Positions 25,217 to 36,989 of a stretch of DNA of 64,000 bases are shown here, piece after piece. This DNA comes from Poecilobothrus nobilitatus (taxonomy: Eukaryota > Arthropoda > Insecta > Diptera > Dolichopodidae). The DNA lies in contig OX352772.1 in the NCBI GenBank assembly GCA_947095535.1, positions 55,075,445-55,139,444 of the forward strand. The letters run 5' to 3'. The notes under the pieces are model-generated. The model saw only the letters and a program-made list of their open reading frames with translations, was not told the DNA's origin and did not search any database. A program made the position numbers and the translations under genes. Position 1 is the first letter of the stretch, and each line of letters opens with the position of its first letter.

Positions 25217-26519
25217 AATATAAAAAAGTCAAACAAAAGGTAATTTAAATTTTATAAATTAGAATAAAAATTATGTAAATTTTTGCAATTTAGTTTTTAA
25301 ATTTACTGTTATGGGAAACTAAAACTTTGTAAAATTTTTTTTCTTCCCATACCTCAGGAACGCTTTTAGTTATAATCTAAAAAGTTTCATAGAAAGAACA
25401 TATTTGAGAATAAACATAACCTTTTTCAGAAGAAATTTTGTGTATTTTCTCTTGTTTAAGCGTTATGTAGAGGCCAAAAATTAAAGAATTTATTATTTTT
25501 AGGCAACACTGTTGAAATTTCTAAGTAAAAAAACTAAAAAAAAAAAAAATTCCAAGATTACATATGTATATATTTTTGGTTTTTGAAAACTTCCTTGGTT
25601 AATTTTTTTAAATTAAACAATTTTATATAAATAAATCTCAAATTTTATTATAAAAAAATATTTCGATCCTATTTTCCAGTACTTTCACTATTTTATTAAT
25701 TAAAAATTATTTTTAAAGTAATATAATATTTTTTGATTTTAAAAAAATAATATGGGCAAATAATAAAATTTAACGAAACTCTAAAAACTCAAATTTTTAT
25801 TTATTATAAAAACCTTTATTAGTGCAAATCTTAAGGCTAAAGCTTTACGTTAGTTGTTGATTGTTTCATTTCAAGTAGGTGCCTACTGAAATTCCTCATG
25901 AATAATTGAAAAAAACTTATGTAGTTAACTAAATACTTTTAATCGGAAAACATTTGTTTTACTGAAGTAATAAAAAATTAATGATGTATTAAAAAAAAAA
26001 TAAAAAATTTAAAAATTGTGATCTTTGAAAATATTTTGTTTTGCACTGTAAAATGAAATTAATATTAATTGCTTATGAACACACATGAACTAATAATAAA
26101 AAATTACCTATATGTATTTATAATATTTTCAATAATTCTAAATATTCTGTAAAGTATCTACCGTTTAACATTATAAAATGTTTGTCGTAACAATTGAGTA
26201 TGAAATTCGTGATATAAATTCGATAAAGAAATATATCTTCGATAACTAACAATATTTCTCTTGTATTGCTTCAATACCTTAGCAGTTAGCCATAAACATA
26301 GATACTTATTACGCTCGCAGACCACAAAGAGTTTACTTGTTGTTAATCGTTTATAAAAAACTGGGCAGTTTTGCTATCTTTGCATATAAAAATTTAATAA
26401 TAACGTGCAATCATGTCTATTTGAAGTGCTTATAGCTTAAAAGCTATGTAAAATAACGCAAATTCTAAAAAATTTAAAAATATGACATTATAGTTAATGA
26501 AGAATTTTTCGGAACCTGT
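25217..26519. other. Intergenic, degenerate module then unique sequence
   Basis: 25290-25460 repeats, in degraded form, the arm module with AATTTACTGTTATGGGAAAC and CTCAGGAACGCTTTTAG. The remainder shows no gene, repeat or RNA that I recognise. Confidence 0.5.
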
Positions 26520-27235
26520 ACGTTTGACTCTATTTAAAAATTCCCTGGGGCAAAAGTTTTTTTTCTTTTCAATTTAAAAAATGTATCATAAAAATTCCCT
26601 ACGACAAAAGAAAAATTTCCTATGGACAAAAAAGCCTACGTCGAAATATCTAACTATGAGATTTAAGAAGGTCTATGTTTGCTTTTAAGTTTTAAAAGAT
26701 GGATTCAGGTTTTGAGTTTCAAAATCAGGTTATTACCATTTTCCAGAATATATATTTATATTCGAGATTCTGAATTAAGAGGGATTTTAGAGTTGGATTC
26801 AAAATCAGGGTTGCAATAGTTTGTTTAGCGGGGGTTTGGCGGTAGTAGCCCACATTATATGTTTAAATATATATGTAAAGTAAATAATTAGAAGCGATTT
26901 CATAATTGGTTACAAAATCGGGGTTTTACGCCTTTTTTCAGAATATTTACATATATGTATATGTATACACGTTATTCTGAATTCGGCGGGATTTAAGAGT
27001 TTCATTCAAATGAGTACTTGGAATTTAATTTTTATTTTTAATAGCAAAACTTTTGGAAAGATAATTGCTAACTTTTTTCAAATAGGATTCGTTGTAGGAT
27101 CTTTTGCCTTCGAAGATCTTTTGATCTAGGATTGTTTTTCGTAAGAGATTTTGTCTTAGAGGCTTTTATAAAATGGCTCTATTTTGTCCGGGTCTTTCGT
27201 ATTCAACCCGAATTTTCCCCTACAAAATATTCCAA
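26520..27235. repeat. Foldback-like repeat locus II with satellite core
   Basis: The left flank holds CCCTGGGGCAAAAG, CCCTACGACAAAAG and CCTATGGACAAAAAAGCC (26545-26640). The right flank has opposite-sense variants GTTGTAGGATCTTTTGCC, AGATCTTTTG and TTTTGTCCGGGTC (27090-27200). Between them are about 2.5 core units (26744-27010) with GAGGGATTTTAGAGTTGG, AAAATCAGGGTTGC and TTTGTTTAGCGGGGGTTTGG, matching locus I at 3305-3620. Confidence 0.5.
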
Positions 27236-27543
27236 AATGAAAAATGAAAATTTGGTAGTCTTCTTAAATATATGCTTTAACATATATATATAGAGTTAAA
27301 TGTCCATCATAACTCATAAGTCCATAAAAATTGCAAAAAAAAAAAAACAAATATATACATATATTATAAAATGGAGTAACTGTAGCAACTATTATGTCTC
27401 CTATGTACATATGTATGTTAATAAGTATTTATGTGTATATATATGTATAAATAATATTTATGTTTTAAATACATATTTTTAATTAATTTTAATGGAAATG
27501 GAAATGTATATTATGTTATATATGCTATCTATCTATATATTTA

Positions 27544-27549
27544 TTTATT
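27544..27549 (-). promoter_or_regulatory. Candidate poly(A) signals for the synaptotagmin gene
   Basis: On the minus strand two overlapping AATAAA hexamers (27549-27544 and 27545-27540) lie about 33-37 bases beyond the TAA stop. This predicts a very short 3' UTR. Confidence 0.45.
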
Positions 27550-27581
27550 AAATAATACTATATAATGCAATATAAATTTTA

Positions 27582-27977
27582 TTATGTAATATCTTTTGAT
27601 ATCACTATTGATTTTGGTTTAGTTTTTCGTAATGGATGCCACATAGCTATAGGTTTTCTTAATGATGACAACATTTGATTCCAATGTTTAACACCTTTAC
27701 CAGTTGTACCATTACCAATAAATATATGTCCAAGTGTTTCACAATATACTTGTTGTTGTTGTTGTTGTTGTTGACTTAACATTATAGATTGATATTGTTG
27801 TTGTAATTGTTGTTGGTCAGATGATATACTCAGTACTGTTAGTCGCACTTGTATTGAATTAAGTACAAATGGTGGTATACTAAATATCATTGATTCATTA
27901 AATATTGGGCATCGATCTTTACGTTTTAATGTAGTTTTTTTCTTTGAAATTTTTTTATTGTCTTTCAGTAAGTACAC
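27582..27977 (-). CDS. Syt12: Synaptotagmin (Syt12-like) last exon: C-terminal part of C2B
   Basis: The acceptor TTTTTTTACAG lies at 27988-27978, and the exon opens in frame 0 with VYLLKDNKK and gives 131 residues to TAA. It continues the C2B domain started in the exon at 35952-35729. Residues 9-24 form the polybasic segment (KKISKKKTTLKRK), followed by FNESMIFSIP, the glutamine-rich insertion, LGHIFIG, HWNQMLSSLRKP and the MWHPL tail. The HWNQML..RRP..MWH ending is the signature by which I assign the Syt12 type rather than Syt1 or Syt4. In synaptotagmins C2B binds phospholipid and SNAREs on secretory vesicles, and Syt12 is regarded as calcium-independent. Here the third calcium loop lacks the usual Asp triad and holds two glutamine runs instead. 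Identity as a synaptotagmin is near certain, Syt12 likely. Confidence 0.9.
   Translation of the reverse strand: MYLLKDNKKISKKKTTLKRKDRCPIFNESMIFSIPPFVLNSIQVRLTVLSISSDQQQLQQQYQSIMLSQQQQQQQQVYCETLGHIFIGNGTTGKGVKHWNQMLSSLRKPIAMWHPLRKTKPKSIVISKDIT
27750..27776 (-). repeat. CAA trinucleotide run coding for poly-Gln
   Basis: On the minus strand eight CAA codons encode the longer of two glutamine runs in the C2B exon; a shorter broken run lies at about 27795-27818. It is in frame and does not disrupt the downstream HWNQML signature. Confidence 0.85.
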
Positions 27978-28464
27978 CTGTAAAAAAATTTTTTTTGATT
28001 TTATATTAGATAAGAAGTAAATCACGTTAAATTTAGTATAATATCAAAATTTTTTTATATTCGAAAAGTTTAAAATGAAACAATTAGAAAATGTCGTATT
28101 TAACATATGGGTGAATTTATAAAAGACGGGTTACGGAATAAAAAATATTTTAAAGACATTATAAAGTTATATAAGTTGTTGTTGTTGTTTGATAGAGGGG
28201 GAAAGACTACTGTTTGTACACCTAAACTCTTCGACCCGTTGTGTACTCTGACTCAATGTGAAACGGTACCGTTTTCTATAGAGGCTGAAAGAGTCAGTCA
28301 ATGACGCCTAAAGAATTGGACGATGGTCTCTTGGTCAAGGGCCCTTACTTCGGACATATCAATATTATGCGTTACATAGCAAATATTTAAGTTGGTAAAT
28401 TAGGTTTAATGCTATAATACATTACCTTAAAATCCCTTTTTTTTTAATCAGAGTTTAAAAAGGT

Positions 28465-28600
28465 TTTTTTTTTTTATGCATTTCTCTGCCACATAAATGT
28501 GGACACGAAATTACACAGACTTTCCTATTCAGGCGAGGCTGTAAATGTCGTAAGGAGGAATAACTTTTACGACGTGTGTGGGCTTCATAAAACATAAATT
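28465..28600 (-). mobile_element. tRNA-derived SINE, family 1, copy b (head truncated)
   Basis: On the plus strand a T run is followed by ATGCATTTCTCTGCCACATA, ACACAGACTTTCCTATTCAG, GGCTGTAAATGTCGTAAGGA and ACGACGTGTGTGGG. This is the reverse complement of the body and tail of the copy at 42779-42963. Homology stops at the B box, so the A box is missing. Confidence 0.7.
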
Positions 28601-30349
28601 CTATAGATAGAAAAACTAAAGAAGAGCGAACTTTAACAATTAAGTACGAAAAATGGATAAGGGACAGATAATCATAAATACATTTATTGAAACATTTAAA
28701 ACAATTAAAAATTTAGGTTTTTTTTTGGGGCATATTTATAAAACGATAGATGTTTAATAAATATTTTGTAAAATAGCGGAAGTAAAGTAGAATAAAAATG
28801 ATTTGAATAATTAGATGTGTTCGATACATTATTTATACAATTACAAAAAATTGTACAAACAAAATGTGATAGTTTTGGTTTGTCTAAAAGTTTAGAGTAG
28901 GCGGAGATTAAATTATACATTCAAAATAACTATATAATATATGATGTATTTAATTTTATATTAAATATAAAAATTCAACACGAAGATGATAATAAAAGAC
29001 AATTATAGATGATGATAGTTTTGATGATGACGCAAACTTTATTTTATTTTTTATTTTATTTTTAAAAAATTATTAGTGGTTGCAATTTTAAAATATGACA
29101 AATGTAAAAATATTTCACAGGTCTACCCTTAAAATACAATAAACGTGCACATCACGTAGAAATACTACTTGAATATTTAAACATAAATAAACTAATAGAA
29201 ATGGTCGTAATAAAAATAGTCGTTAAGTTAGTCATTACAGTGACAGCTGTTGCTGATGGAGTTGTTCAACTTTCAACTTTGACGAAAAATATCCACTTTG
29301 ACAGTCTCTTACGTTATTTTGTTGTTGTTTATATTCGAATATGCATAAAAAATAATGTCACTAAAAACTTGCTATGGTGATTTTCAATTTTATGCTGTTG
29401 TTGAGTTTCGAGAAATTCTATGGCTATGTTTTTGATAGTTTACAACTTTATACCTGTGTGATGGTTAAGTTGTTTTGTTTAAACGCTTAAAATAATAGCA
29501 GACGTTATTTCAAATAACAGCCCTGGCAAAATTTAGTGTGTTTTTCCACTTCGTTTTGAACTTTTGAAAGAAATGGCCCTTAAAACTGGTATTATTTATT
29601 ATGAAACAAAATATTTTTGTTTTACTATTCTAAATTTTTGCAATGAATGTTAATGTTTCTTTTATAAAATTTTAAACAAAAATTTATTCTTTTTGAAAAA
29701 AACTTTTTGTTGAATTAATGAAAAATGATACAATGAATAAAAGAAATGTTAATAGGATTTTAAATTGAAAAGTTCTATTTTGGAAATAAAATTAATTTAT
29801 TTTTTTAAGTCACATTTGTTTTATAAATGAGATTTAATTTTATTAACAATATGTATATTTTTAAAAATAATTTAGTTCTAGGTTTGAATAAATTGATTCA
29901 TTTTGCTTTTATAAGAAAAATGGTATAAGAATGGATTAATGGTAGGCAAAGTTCAATTTATACTGAAAAGTTATTTAAAGAAAACAAAACATTTTTTTTT
30001 AAAAACATCTAACAACGTTTTAAATAAGGTATTAAAATACATATTAATATTTAAAATATTTCAATATTTGAAAATATAAAATTATATCATAATCATTGTA
30101 AGAAGAAAATCAGAAAGTTATAAATACACATCGTAATACAATAATTTTAAGCAGAACCATCTATGGGTTCTTTCGGTATGATGCTGCATTCTAATGAATC
30201 ACCAATTATACCCTGATTTTAAATCAAGTTCAAATATTTTGTTATTACGATTATTCTTTTCAATTTAGGATTAAGTTGTATACGAAAAAACGGATTTAAA
30301 GATAATTTTTTGGTTTCTTTCTTTGATCACAGCTCTTGTTGTAATGTGA

Positions 30350-30660
30350 AAATACTGGAATAAAATTTTTTAAATTTCTGACTTAAACCGTTTAGAAGAT
30401 AGAAGGGATAAACCGTATGGCAAAAGTATAAAATAATATGTCCAGATTGAAGACATACCTTATAGAATTTTCATTATAAGACTTTTTAATATAGGGCTTT
30501 TCCGAAATTTGCGGGTCTGCATAGCTCTGTAATGGGTGGGATAGGGGTACAGAAAAAAGTTGAATTTTGTGGCACCAAAATTAATTTTTTTCCGATGTCT
30601 ATCCGTAATTAAAATTGCATTGTTCTATTTCAAAAGGTGTAGAAGTTTTGTAAACATAAT
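30350..30660 (+). repeat. Fragment of the foldback arm module
   Basis: It contains ACTTAAACCGTTTAGAAGAT, AAGACATACCTTATA and TTAAAATTGCATTGTTCTAT in the same order as the left arm of the large palindrome (about 22285-22640). The copy is degraded and has no partner arm nearby. Confidence 0.55.
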
Positions 30661-30999
30661 CCGAACACACAGGATGATGGGTAAAGGCACATTTTTTGAA
30701 ATTTTTTTCAAATTATGCTAAAAAAGAACTGATTCTGTAATACTTAGTTAGTTTTTAAATTTGTCTGATGCTACTTCAATACACTCAGGATTATTTTACA
30801 GGTGTATCTACTTTTGCGATATTTTAGAAAATTTAGGATATTATAGTATAAAAGATAGAAGTGTAATTAATTTGTAATCTTATTTTAATTTTTAATTGAT
30901 TTTAATTTTTTTTTATAAATTTTATTTTATTTTTTTTTTTCAAAAATTTCAAATTTTTCCTAAAATTCTTTTTTTTTTTCCAAAGTAAGAATTTAATTT

Positions 31000-31335
31000 C
31001 AACATAAAATCAGGGTTTCACGAATTTAGTTAGTCGTGCTCGTAATGCTTTATTGTTGATGTATACAAAGTCATCATTTTTTTTTTATTTAACAAATTTT
31101 ACCATAATTTGTTTAGCGAGGATTTAAGGCCGAGGATTTAACCTCAATATTACTATTTTAAATTGTTTACTGTTAAAATATTTTATATTCAAAATTTTGA
31201 ATTAGGAGGGATTTTAAAGGTAGATAGGATAAAGGTAGGGATTTTAAAGATAGTTGGTAGCAAATCAGGATTATACGCTTTTCCTAGGATATGTATAAAT
31301 ATGCATATATGTATGTATGTAATTTGCGGCAAATT
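31000..31335 (+). repeat. Satellite core locus III
   Basis: Degenerate units carry AAAATCAGGGTTTCACG, CATAATTTGTTTAGCGAGGA, AATTAGGAGGGATTTTAAAG and CTTTTCCTAGGATATG, the same motif order as loci I and II. Inverted flanking arrays are not evident here, so it is probably a fragment. Confidence 0.5.
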
Positions 31336-32689
31336 TCAAAAATATGAACGCAATATATGAACGCAATAAAGGCCAATAAAAGCCAGTAAAGGTCTTATTT
31401 CGTTGAAACATATACATACATATTATCAATGTATTGTTCATGATGAATTAAGTATTATATTTGCTGGTTGTGCAAGAAGAACTAAATAGACAGCGCCAGC
31501 ATAGAAATATGATATTTCGATAAGTTGTACATTCATATTTATATATTAACATAATAATAGTGATAAAAAATAATATTATAAATATTTCCTAACATTCAGT
31601 AAATTTTTGAAATTTGTTAATAGGTGGAATTTTAATAAACAAAGCCCTCAAATTATGTATAAAATTTAGGAATACTTTTTTTTTGCGCTATTTTATAGAA
31701 CTAATTAAAATTTTTAAGTATTAAATTTAATTATTATATATATTAAATATAAAATTATTAATATAAAATTATTAAATAATTATATTATATAGGTATGTAT
31801 AAGTATGAAATAAATATTAGTGAAAAAATATTTATTTTTATACGAATTCATTAGATATTTCTATCATAAGAGTGCAATGAATGTGCAATTTTTCAATTTA
31901 ATATGTGCAATTTGCAATAAATATTATATATATGTATGTATATAATAAATAAAAAAGATTTTCCTTTTCGTATACAGAAATCCATACATATGAAAATATA
32001 TATACAATTAAAATATATGTATTATATTTTGTAACTACTTATAAAAGCATCAGATAAGTTCTTGCATTCGAATAAAAATTTACGGATGAAAAATTAGTTT
32101 GTGCGAGACTTGTATAGAAAAAAAAAAAAAAGAATTATTTCTTTTCAAGGATAATCCATTCACTTTGGATGAAACGAAAAGATAATTTAATACAGAGTGT
32201 TTCAATAAATTATAAATTAATAGTAAAACAAAACAATATGAGAAGTTTTATGTAAAAGTAGTATATGTTGTATGTAACAGATCACAAACCATATCCCATA
32301 TTCTAAAGATACAATAAGAAATAAGCTTATATACCATAGGGCTAAGGATATAATATATATATCGTGAATGATTCCGAATAAATGAATTTTTGACATTAGT
32401 ATTAAATTTAAGTAATTATTTACATTAGAAACAGAAACAATTCAACAATATATATGTTTCTAAGGGGATGTGAGGGGATCCTCAGAGGTAAACACAAAAA
32501 AAACTTCATTCTAATACAAGATCTATTGATCGTGATACGTTCGCGAATTATATAGATATAATGTTTAATTCTAAGATAGGTAAAATAAGTCATATCTTTA
32601 GTTTTATTTTTAATGCTTTAAAAATAGAATAATTTTCCTAATAAAAAAAAAAATAAACTACCATCAATAGCATCATCAATTTAATTTCT
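31336..32689. other. Intronic stretch without recognised features
   Basis: A/T-rich, with several ATATGTATGT tracts and poly-A runs. No exon, RNA or clear transposon end was seen. Confidence 0.5.
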
Positions 32690-33010
32690 AATTCTTCAAA
32701 TGAAGAAGTGAATATAAAACAAGAAATGTTAAAGTGGTATAAAAAAAAAAACAATTTAATGGCGGCTTCAGCATCAAAAAATATTAACATCGTTAACAAT
32801 GCTAGTATTGCTTGTATTGTTGTGAAAAGCGAAACGTAAATTTCTATTATGAAATCTAGCCAGCGAGGTTACCAAAAGTAAAAAAAAAATTTTAGAATTC
32901 TGAAAACAAAAAAAAAACATTGAAACATTGAAGTTGCACATATTTTGTTAGCAGTTTGTATCTAACAAGTCAGTGCAAAGCGAGCATTTTCTGCTCTTAA
33001 AGATATTTTA
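32690..33010 (+). pseudogene. Relic of a hAT-type transposase C-terminus
   Basis: The plus strand reads NSSNEEVNIKQEMLKWYKKK from about 32689 and, in another frame near 32970-33010, VSAKRAFSALKDIL. hAT transposases end in a dimerisation region with a (S/A)xERxFSxLKxI motif, and this fits with Lys in place of Glu. Stops and a frameshift lie between the two pieces, so it is non-functional. The first piece is only loosely similar to hAT sequence; the call rests on the second. Confidence 0.35.
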
Positions 33011-33769
33011 ATGTGTGGTGACTTTTATAAGTGTATTGTCTAAATTTATTGAATTGTACCTAAATCCCTTCTTTCTAGAAATGCTTATAATACGTTTTAC
33101 ATAGCATTCTGTCATAGAGTAATTTTTGTTTAAACTTCTAGGTTTAAAAGTTAAAAAAATTTTGTTAAGTTTAAAGTCGCTCCAGTATTTCATTTTATCG
33201 AAAAATTAAATTATATGAACGCAATGATACTTTTAACTAAGTAACTATTTATAATTGAAGATCGTGACTAAGTTGTAGAATATGAAGGAATAGAGGACAC
33301 TTAAAATTAATAAAATTATAAAATAAAAAATCATCCTGTAACTTTGTTCACTTTTTATTTTAATAAAAATGTATGAGATTTTTTTAGTTATTGTCAGCAG
33401 TTTTTTGCTTTAAAGACAGTTTCAATTGTAAAAACGTATTCATTGACATTGAATATTTCCAATTTTCTTTTTTTTTTATAGTCAATATCTGTATAAAAAT
33501 TGTATTAAATGGAAAAAAAAAAAAAAACTTTTTATTTGTTGGTTATTTTATATTGAAAATAAGGATGATCAGACGTAGTGAATATTTTTAGTACACTTTT
33601 CATAGAAAAATTTTATAAAGTTTGCAGTTTCTTTTTGCCAATCCTTTCGTTTATTTATAAAACTGTTATACTCTTTTGGAAAGGGCAATAGAATTTTAAT
33701 AATTGGTAGCTGTTATAATAAAAATGAATTTAATTCAGTATTTTTAGCTCAAATTTATTCAAACAGATA
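33011..33769. other. Intronic stretch without recognised features
   Basis: Short frames at 33008-33193 and 33391-33591 show no domain character. Confidence 0.5.
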
Positions 33770-33860
33770 ATCTGCACGAAGTTCCTCTAGGTAGTGTTAG
33801 ACTTTAACCTATCAAAATCGATTCAATTTAAAAAAATCTTTAGGATGAATCTTTAATACA
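33770..33860 (+). pseudogene. Reverse-transcriptase relic (PQGSVLG region)
   Basis: CTGCACGAAGTTCCTCTAGG TAGTGTTAGACTTTAACC reads LHEVPLGSVRL, resembling the AGVPQGSVLGP motif of non-LTR reverse transcriptases. A second relic with the same ~70 bp, including the same downstream TTTAGGATG, is at 41743-41850. The piece is too short to assign to a clade. Confidence 0.35.
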
Positions 33861-35224
33861 AATGTACAGTTTAGTTTTTGGGATAAGGATGTAGGAATTG
33901 GATATTTGAGCAATAAAGTTTTTTTGGGAAATGAAAGATACAAAAATTAAAGCTCCAACATTATACTTTTACATGTATTGACAGCTTTTTGTAGGATTTC
34001 CTTAAAAAATTTAAGACTATATCATGTTACTTGATTTTTTTCATAATTTTTTCTAACATATATAAGTCTAATATAATTAAAATTATAAATTATGATGTAA
34101 AAGTATTAAGTTTTAATTCTAAAATGTTTTTATTAGATCTTTTTGAAAATGTGCACCTTCAAAAACCTTTGATTTTATTTACTCCCTTGTTTTGGTTTTT
34201 TAGTTTAAGACTGTTCATTCATTTGTATTGAATCAGAACTCTTTATTTGTATTAAAGTATTGTTATTAGTATAGTGGTTCATTTTCAACATAATGTACTA
34301 ATCCAAAAACGAGATATTCTTTTTTTTTTGAACATCAATAGAATTATAAAGTCAGAAGCTTCCCTTAAATTAATAATAATACCAGGATTAGTAGCTTTGT
34401 TAAAATTCAAACATTAAAAATATTTTTACTTTAAAAAAATAGTATAAATAATATTTTTAACAAATTATTGCACACAAAAATATCGCAATATGAGTTGTCA
34501 ATATAGTAAAAAATGCCTTTTCTTTGTATCCCATGTAGATTATATTCAATATGAGATTTACTAAAAGAAAAAAATTTAACTTGACTATGAATATTGTGAA
34601 ACAAAAATTGTCTGAATAATGCTCTTTGTATATGTGCTTATATTTAATATGTCTTTAGATTTATAAGTGAAAAGAAATATTTTATTTAAAGCTTAAAACT
34701 GAGTTACGGCTGATATTTATTAGGTTTAAGATAAATGCTTGAATTTTAACCTTTTTATGTACGAAGGTAGGAATAAATAACGTAATATATTTTAATTATT
34801 TTTAATCCCTTTTCTAATTTCTATCTTTAACCCAGTTAATTCCTCAGTCTCAATATTTCTTTTTAATCGTTAATTGCCCAGTTTGCTACAATCAATTAGT
34901 GGAACTGATATATAATCCTCTTTTTTTCCTGAAGGAGGTGAAAATATTCGAAAGACATCAAGAATACCCCCTTACCGGAACCTCCCAATTTAGCCAATAT
35001 AATGGGATAAAACCCCTGACATAGTTTATCGGTTTAGGAGTAGGAAAAGGAGATAGGATCGAATAAGGATGCGGAAACTTTGAATTGGGTAGGGGAACTG
35101 TAAGGAAAGAATGAATCCACCTATTATTATTACTATTTTGCTATCATTGACGAAGCCATCAAAAGTTACAACATGCAGTGGTACAACAACATCCTGCATG
35201 AGGTAATTTAAGGCAACTCCTCTA

Positions 35225-35365
35225 CAGCCGCTTATCTACTATTATTATTAATATTGATATTATTATTATTATTATTAAGATATAAAGTTACTATTTATTT
35301 TTTTATATGATCTGACCGCAATTTAAACCCAAGACCCTCCAGTTGAAAGGCTGAGAGACTTTTCT
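35225..35365 (-). mobile_element. tRNA-derived SINE, family 2, copy b
   Basis: On the minus strand CTTTCAACTGGAGGGTCTTG is followed by a B-box-like GGGTTTAAATTGCGGTC, then A/T-rich body and a (TAA)n tract (35280-35236). The head matches the copy at 52592 (CTTTCAATTGAAAGGTCTTG). The A box is weak. Confidence 0.45.
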
Positions 35366-35728
35366 TTCAGAGATTTTTGGTTTTAGTTGATTAGTAATTT
35401 TAAAGCAAAACTAAAAAAGTGGTTGTTATTTTATTTGCTTATCCCTCAAAAATAAAGATTTACCCGGTTTCATTAATATTAAATTAAAGGTAGGTACTTA
35501 AAAACCTTAGAGTTGATCTTTCATGTCTGTAAAAGAAATCAGTTGTACTTATCAATATTTTTTCATCTACACCGCGAAGAAAAACGATTACAAAAATCTA
35601 GACTACAAGTCTATTAAAAATAAAAGTAGAGGAAGTGTTTAATGCTGAAAAAATATATTTAAGTTTTTAACAGTATATTAAAAATTTTAAAAAATTTAAA
35701 ATGTACAAAAATTATATAAAAATTTTAC

Positions 35729-35952
35729 CTTTACAAAAATATTTTGTGATTCCATTTCATTGATATTTTGTTCAAAATGAAAATTTCTACCTTTAACAAC
35801 AACAACAGTTAAACGTTCCGCCGTTGGTAAGTAACTTAGGGAAAACATTAATTCGCCCCATTTTAAATTTAGATTACGTGAATCAGAAAGTGATAACCAT
35901 GTTGTAAATGGTCGTGCTGTTGATACATCAGCAATTTGAAGTTCAGTTTCAC
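35729..35952 (-). CDS. Syt12: Synaptotagmin (Syt12-like) exon: C2A end, linker and start of C2B
   Basis: Acceptor AAATATTTAG ends at 35953 and donor GTAAAATT begins at 35728; 224 bases are coding, opening two bases into a split Gly codon and ending in phase 0. The product runs ETELQIADVSTARP at the end of C2A, then a short linker, then GELMFSLSYLPTAERL and TVVVVKGRNF, the first C2B strands, which are almost invariant in synaptotagmins. Loop 1 normally reads ARNL..D...SDPYVK with calcium-binding aspartates. Here it reads GRNFHFEQNINEMESQNIFVK in two segments (GRNFHFEQNI, NEMESQNIFVK), so the acidic pair and the DPY motif are replaced. That fits the calcium-independent Syt12 class. The domain call is secure. 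Confidence 0.92.
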
Positions 35953-36390
35953 CTAAATATTAAAAAAAAAAAGAAAAATAATATTAATTTTATTTAAAAA
36001 TTTTTTGTTTAAAAATAAGGTTTAAAAAATACAATTGTATGCAAGTTTTTTTTCTATATTTGATCAATAATCCACTTTGTTATTATTGCTTAAACATAAT
36101 ATAGAAAAGAAAAGCTGGTAAATACATAAAATATAAATTAAAGGTAGGACAACTGTAGTGTGTAGACAGTTTCATACAATCAGCATAATTAGGCTTAAGT
36201 TTGATCTCATATTAATTTTTAAAAATAAGGGAAATTTTAAATCTCCTTATTTTAAATTTTTGTTTTTAATATATCCTTGGATTATATTATAATACTATAA
36301 GTTTATTACGTTTTAATTTCTTAAATGGTAACTATGTGCATATACCAATGAAGAAAAAAAATTTTTTTTTCTAATATCAAGGAAACTTAC

Positions 36391-36514
36391 CTATGAGAGA
36401 ATGGGAATTTCCACTGTGATATAAATGAAACCACAAAGAACGTCGTCCTTTATTCTTATCAAGGCTAAAATTGAATGTTTCATTGTAACGTGGTGATGAT
36501 GAATTCTTAAAAAG
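36391..36514 (-). CDS. Syt12: Synaptotagmin (Syt12-like) exon: central C2A
   Basis: Acceptor TATTTTTTTAG lies at 36525-36515 on the minus strand and donor GTAAGTTTCC at 36390-36381. The 124 bases give 41 codons plus the first base of a Gly codon (phase 1), completed by the next exon 438 bases downstream. The product begins LFKNSSSPRYNETFNFSL, the C2A strand with NETF, then KGRRSLWFHLYHSG and SHSLIG. These segments resemble the same region of Syt12-type C2A domains. Upstream exons, which would encode the N-terminal transmembrane segment and the first C2A strands, should lie to the right on the minus strand, but I could not identify them in the repeat-rich sequence to 45300. The gene may extend beyond or contain very small exons. 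Confidence 0.9.
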
Positions 36515-36989
36515 CTAAAAAAATATAATAAAATATTAAAAATAAAAATAAGTCCATTAAAGAATTAAAAATATATTGTTTCTTTTTTTGTGTTTTGAAA
36601 AAATATAATTGATAGAAAACATCTTAATTATTTTCAAATAGGTATATGGAAAAACCATTAATAAAACAGTCTATTAATATCGGTATGATATTTGCTTTTT
36701 TAAATCCATTAGAATTTTTTTTGTCGATGAAAAAAAATTCCTCCCCTTTGAGAGCCTTTGAAAACTATTAAAAATACTGTCAATTTAAAATTCTATCAAG
36801 TTGATTTCAGAATCAGAGTACGGGAGAAACTTACTGATGAGATAACAAACTATTAAAACATTTAAGCTAAGCGTTAAAGTAACGCCATTTATTCTGATAC
36901 CAATATAGAAACTATAGTTTAACATTAAAGAAAGCCTTTTTCAAATAATTAAGGAATGGTGAATCGTAATTACTACAAATTCAGGGATT

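Larger units (their letters stand above)
27978..35728 (-). other. 7.75 kb intron splitting the C2B domain
   Basis: Minus-strand donor AAAG|GTAAAATT is at 35728 and acceptor TTTACAG|GTG at 27978; the join is phase 0. The intron holds one SINE-1 fragment, a foldback-arm fragment, satellite core locus III, a hAT-like relic, a reverse-transcriptase relic and a SINE-2 copy, each listed separately. No further exon was seen, nor a nested gene. The frame at 28107-28304 has no domain I recognise. Confidence 0.75.

Noticed and set aside
28107..28304. GC-richer 65-codon frame with GKTT
   Set aside because: GKTT alone is not a P-loop; there is no fold, splice context or upstream Gly-rich pattern. It lies inside the synaptotagmin intron.
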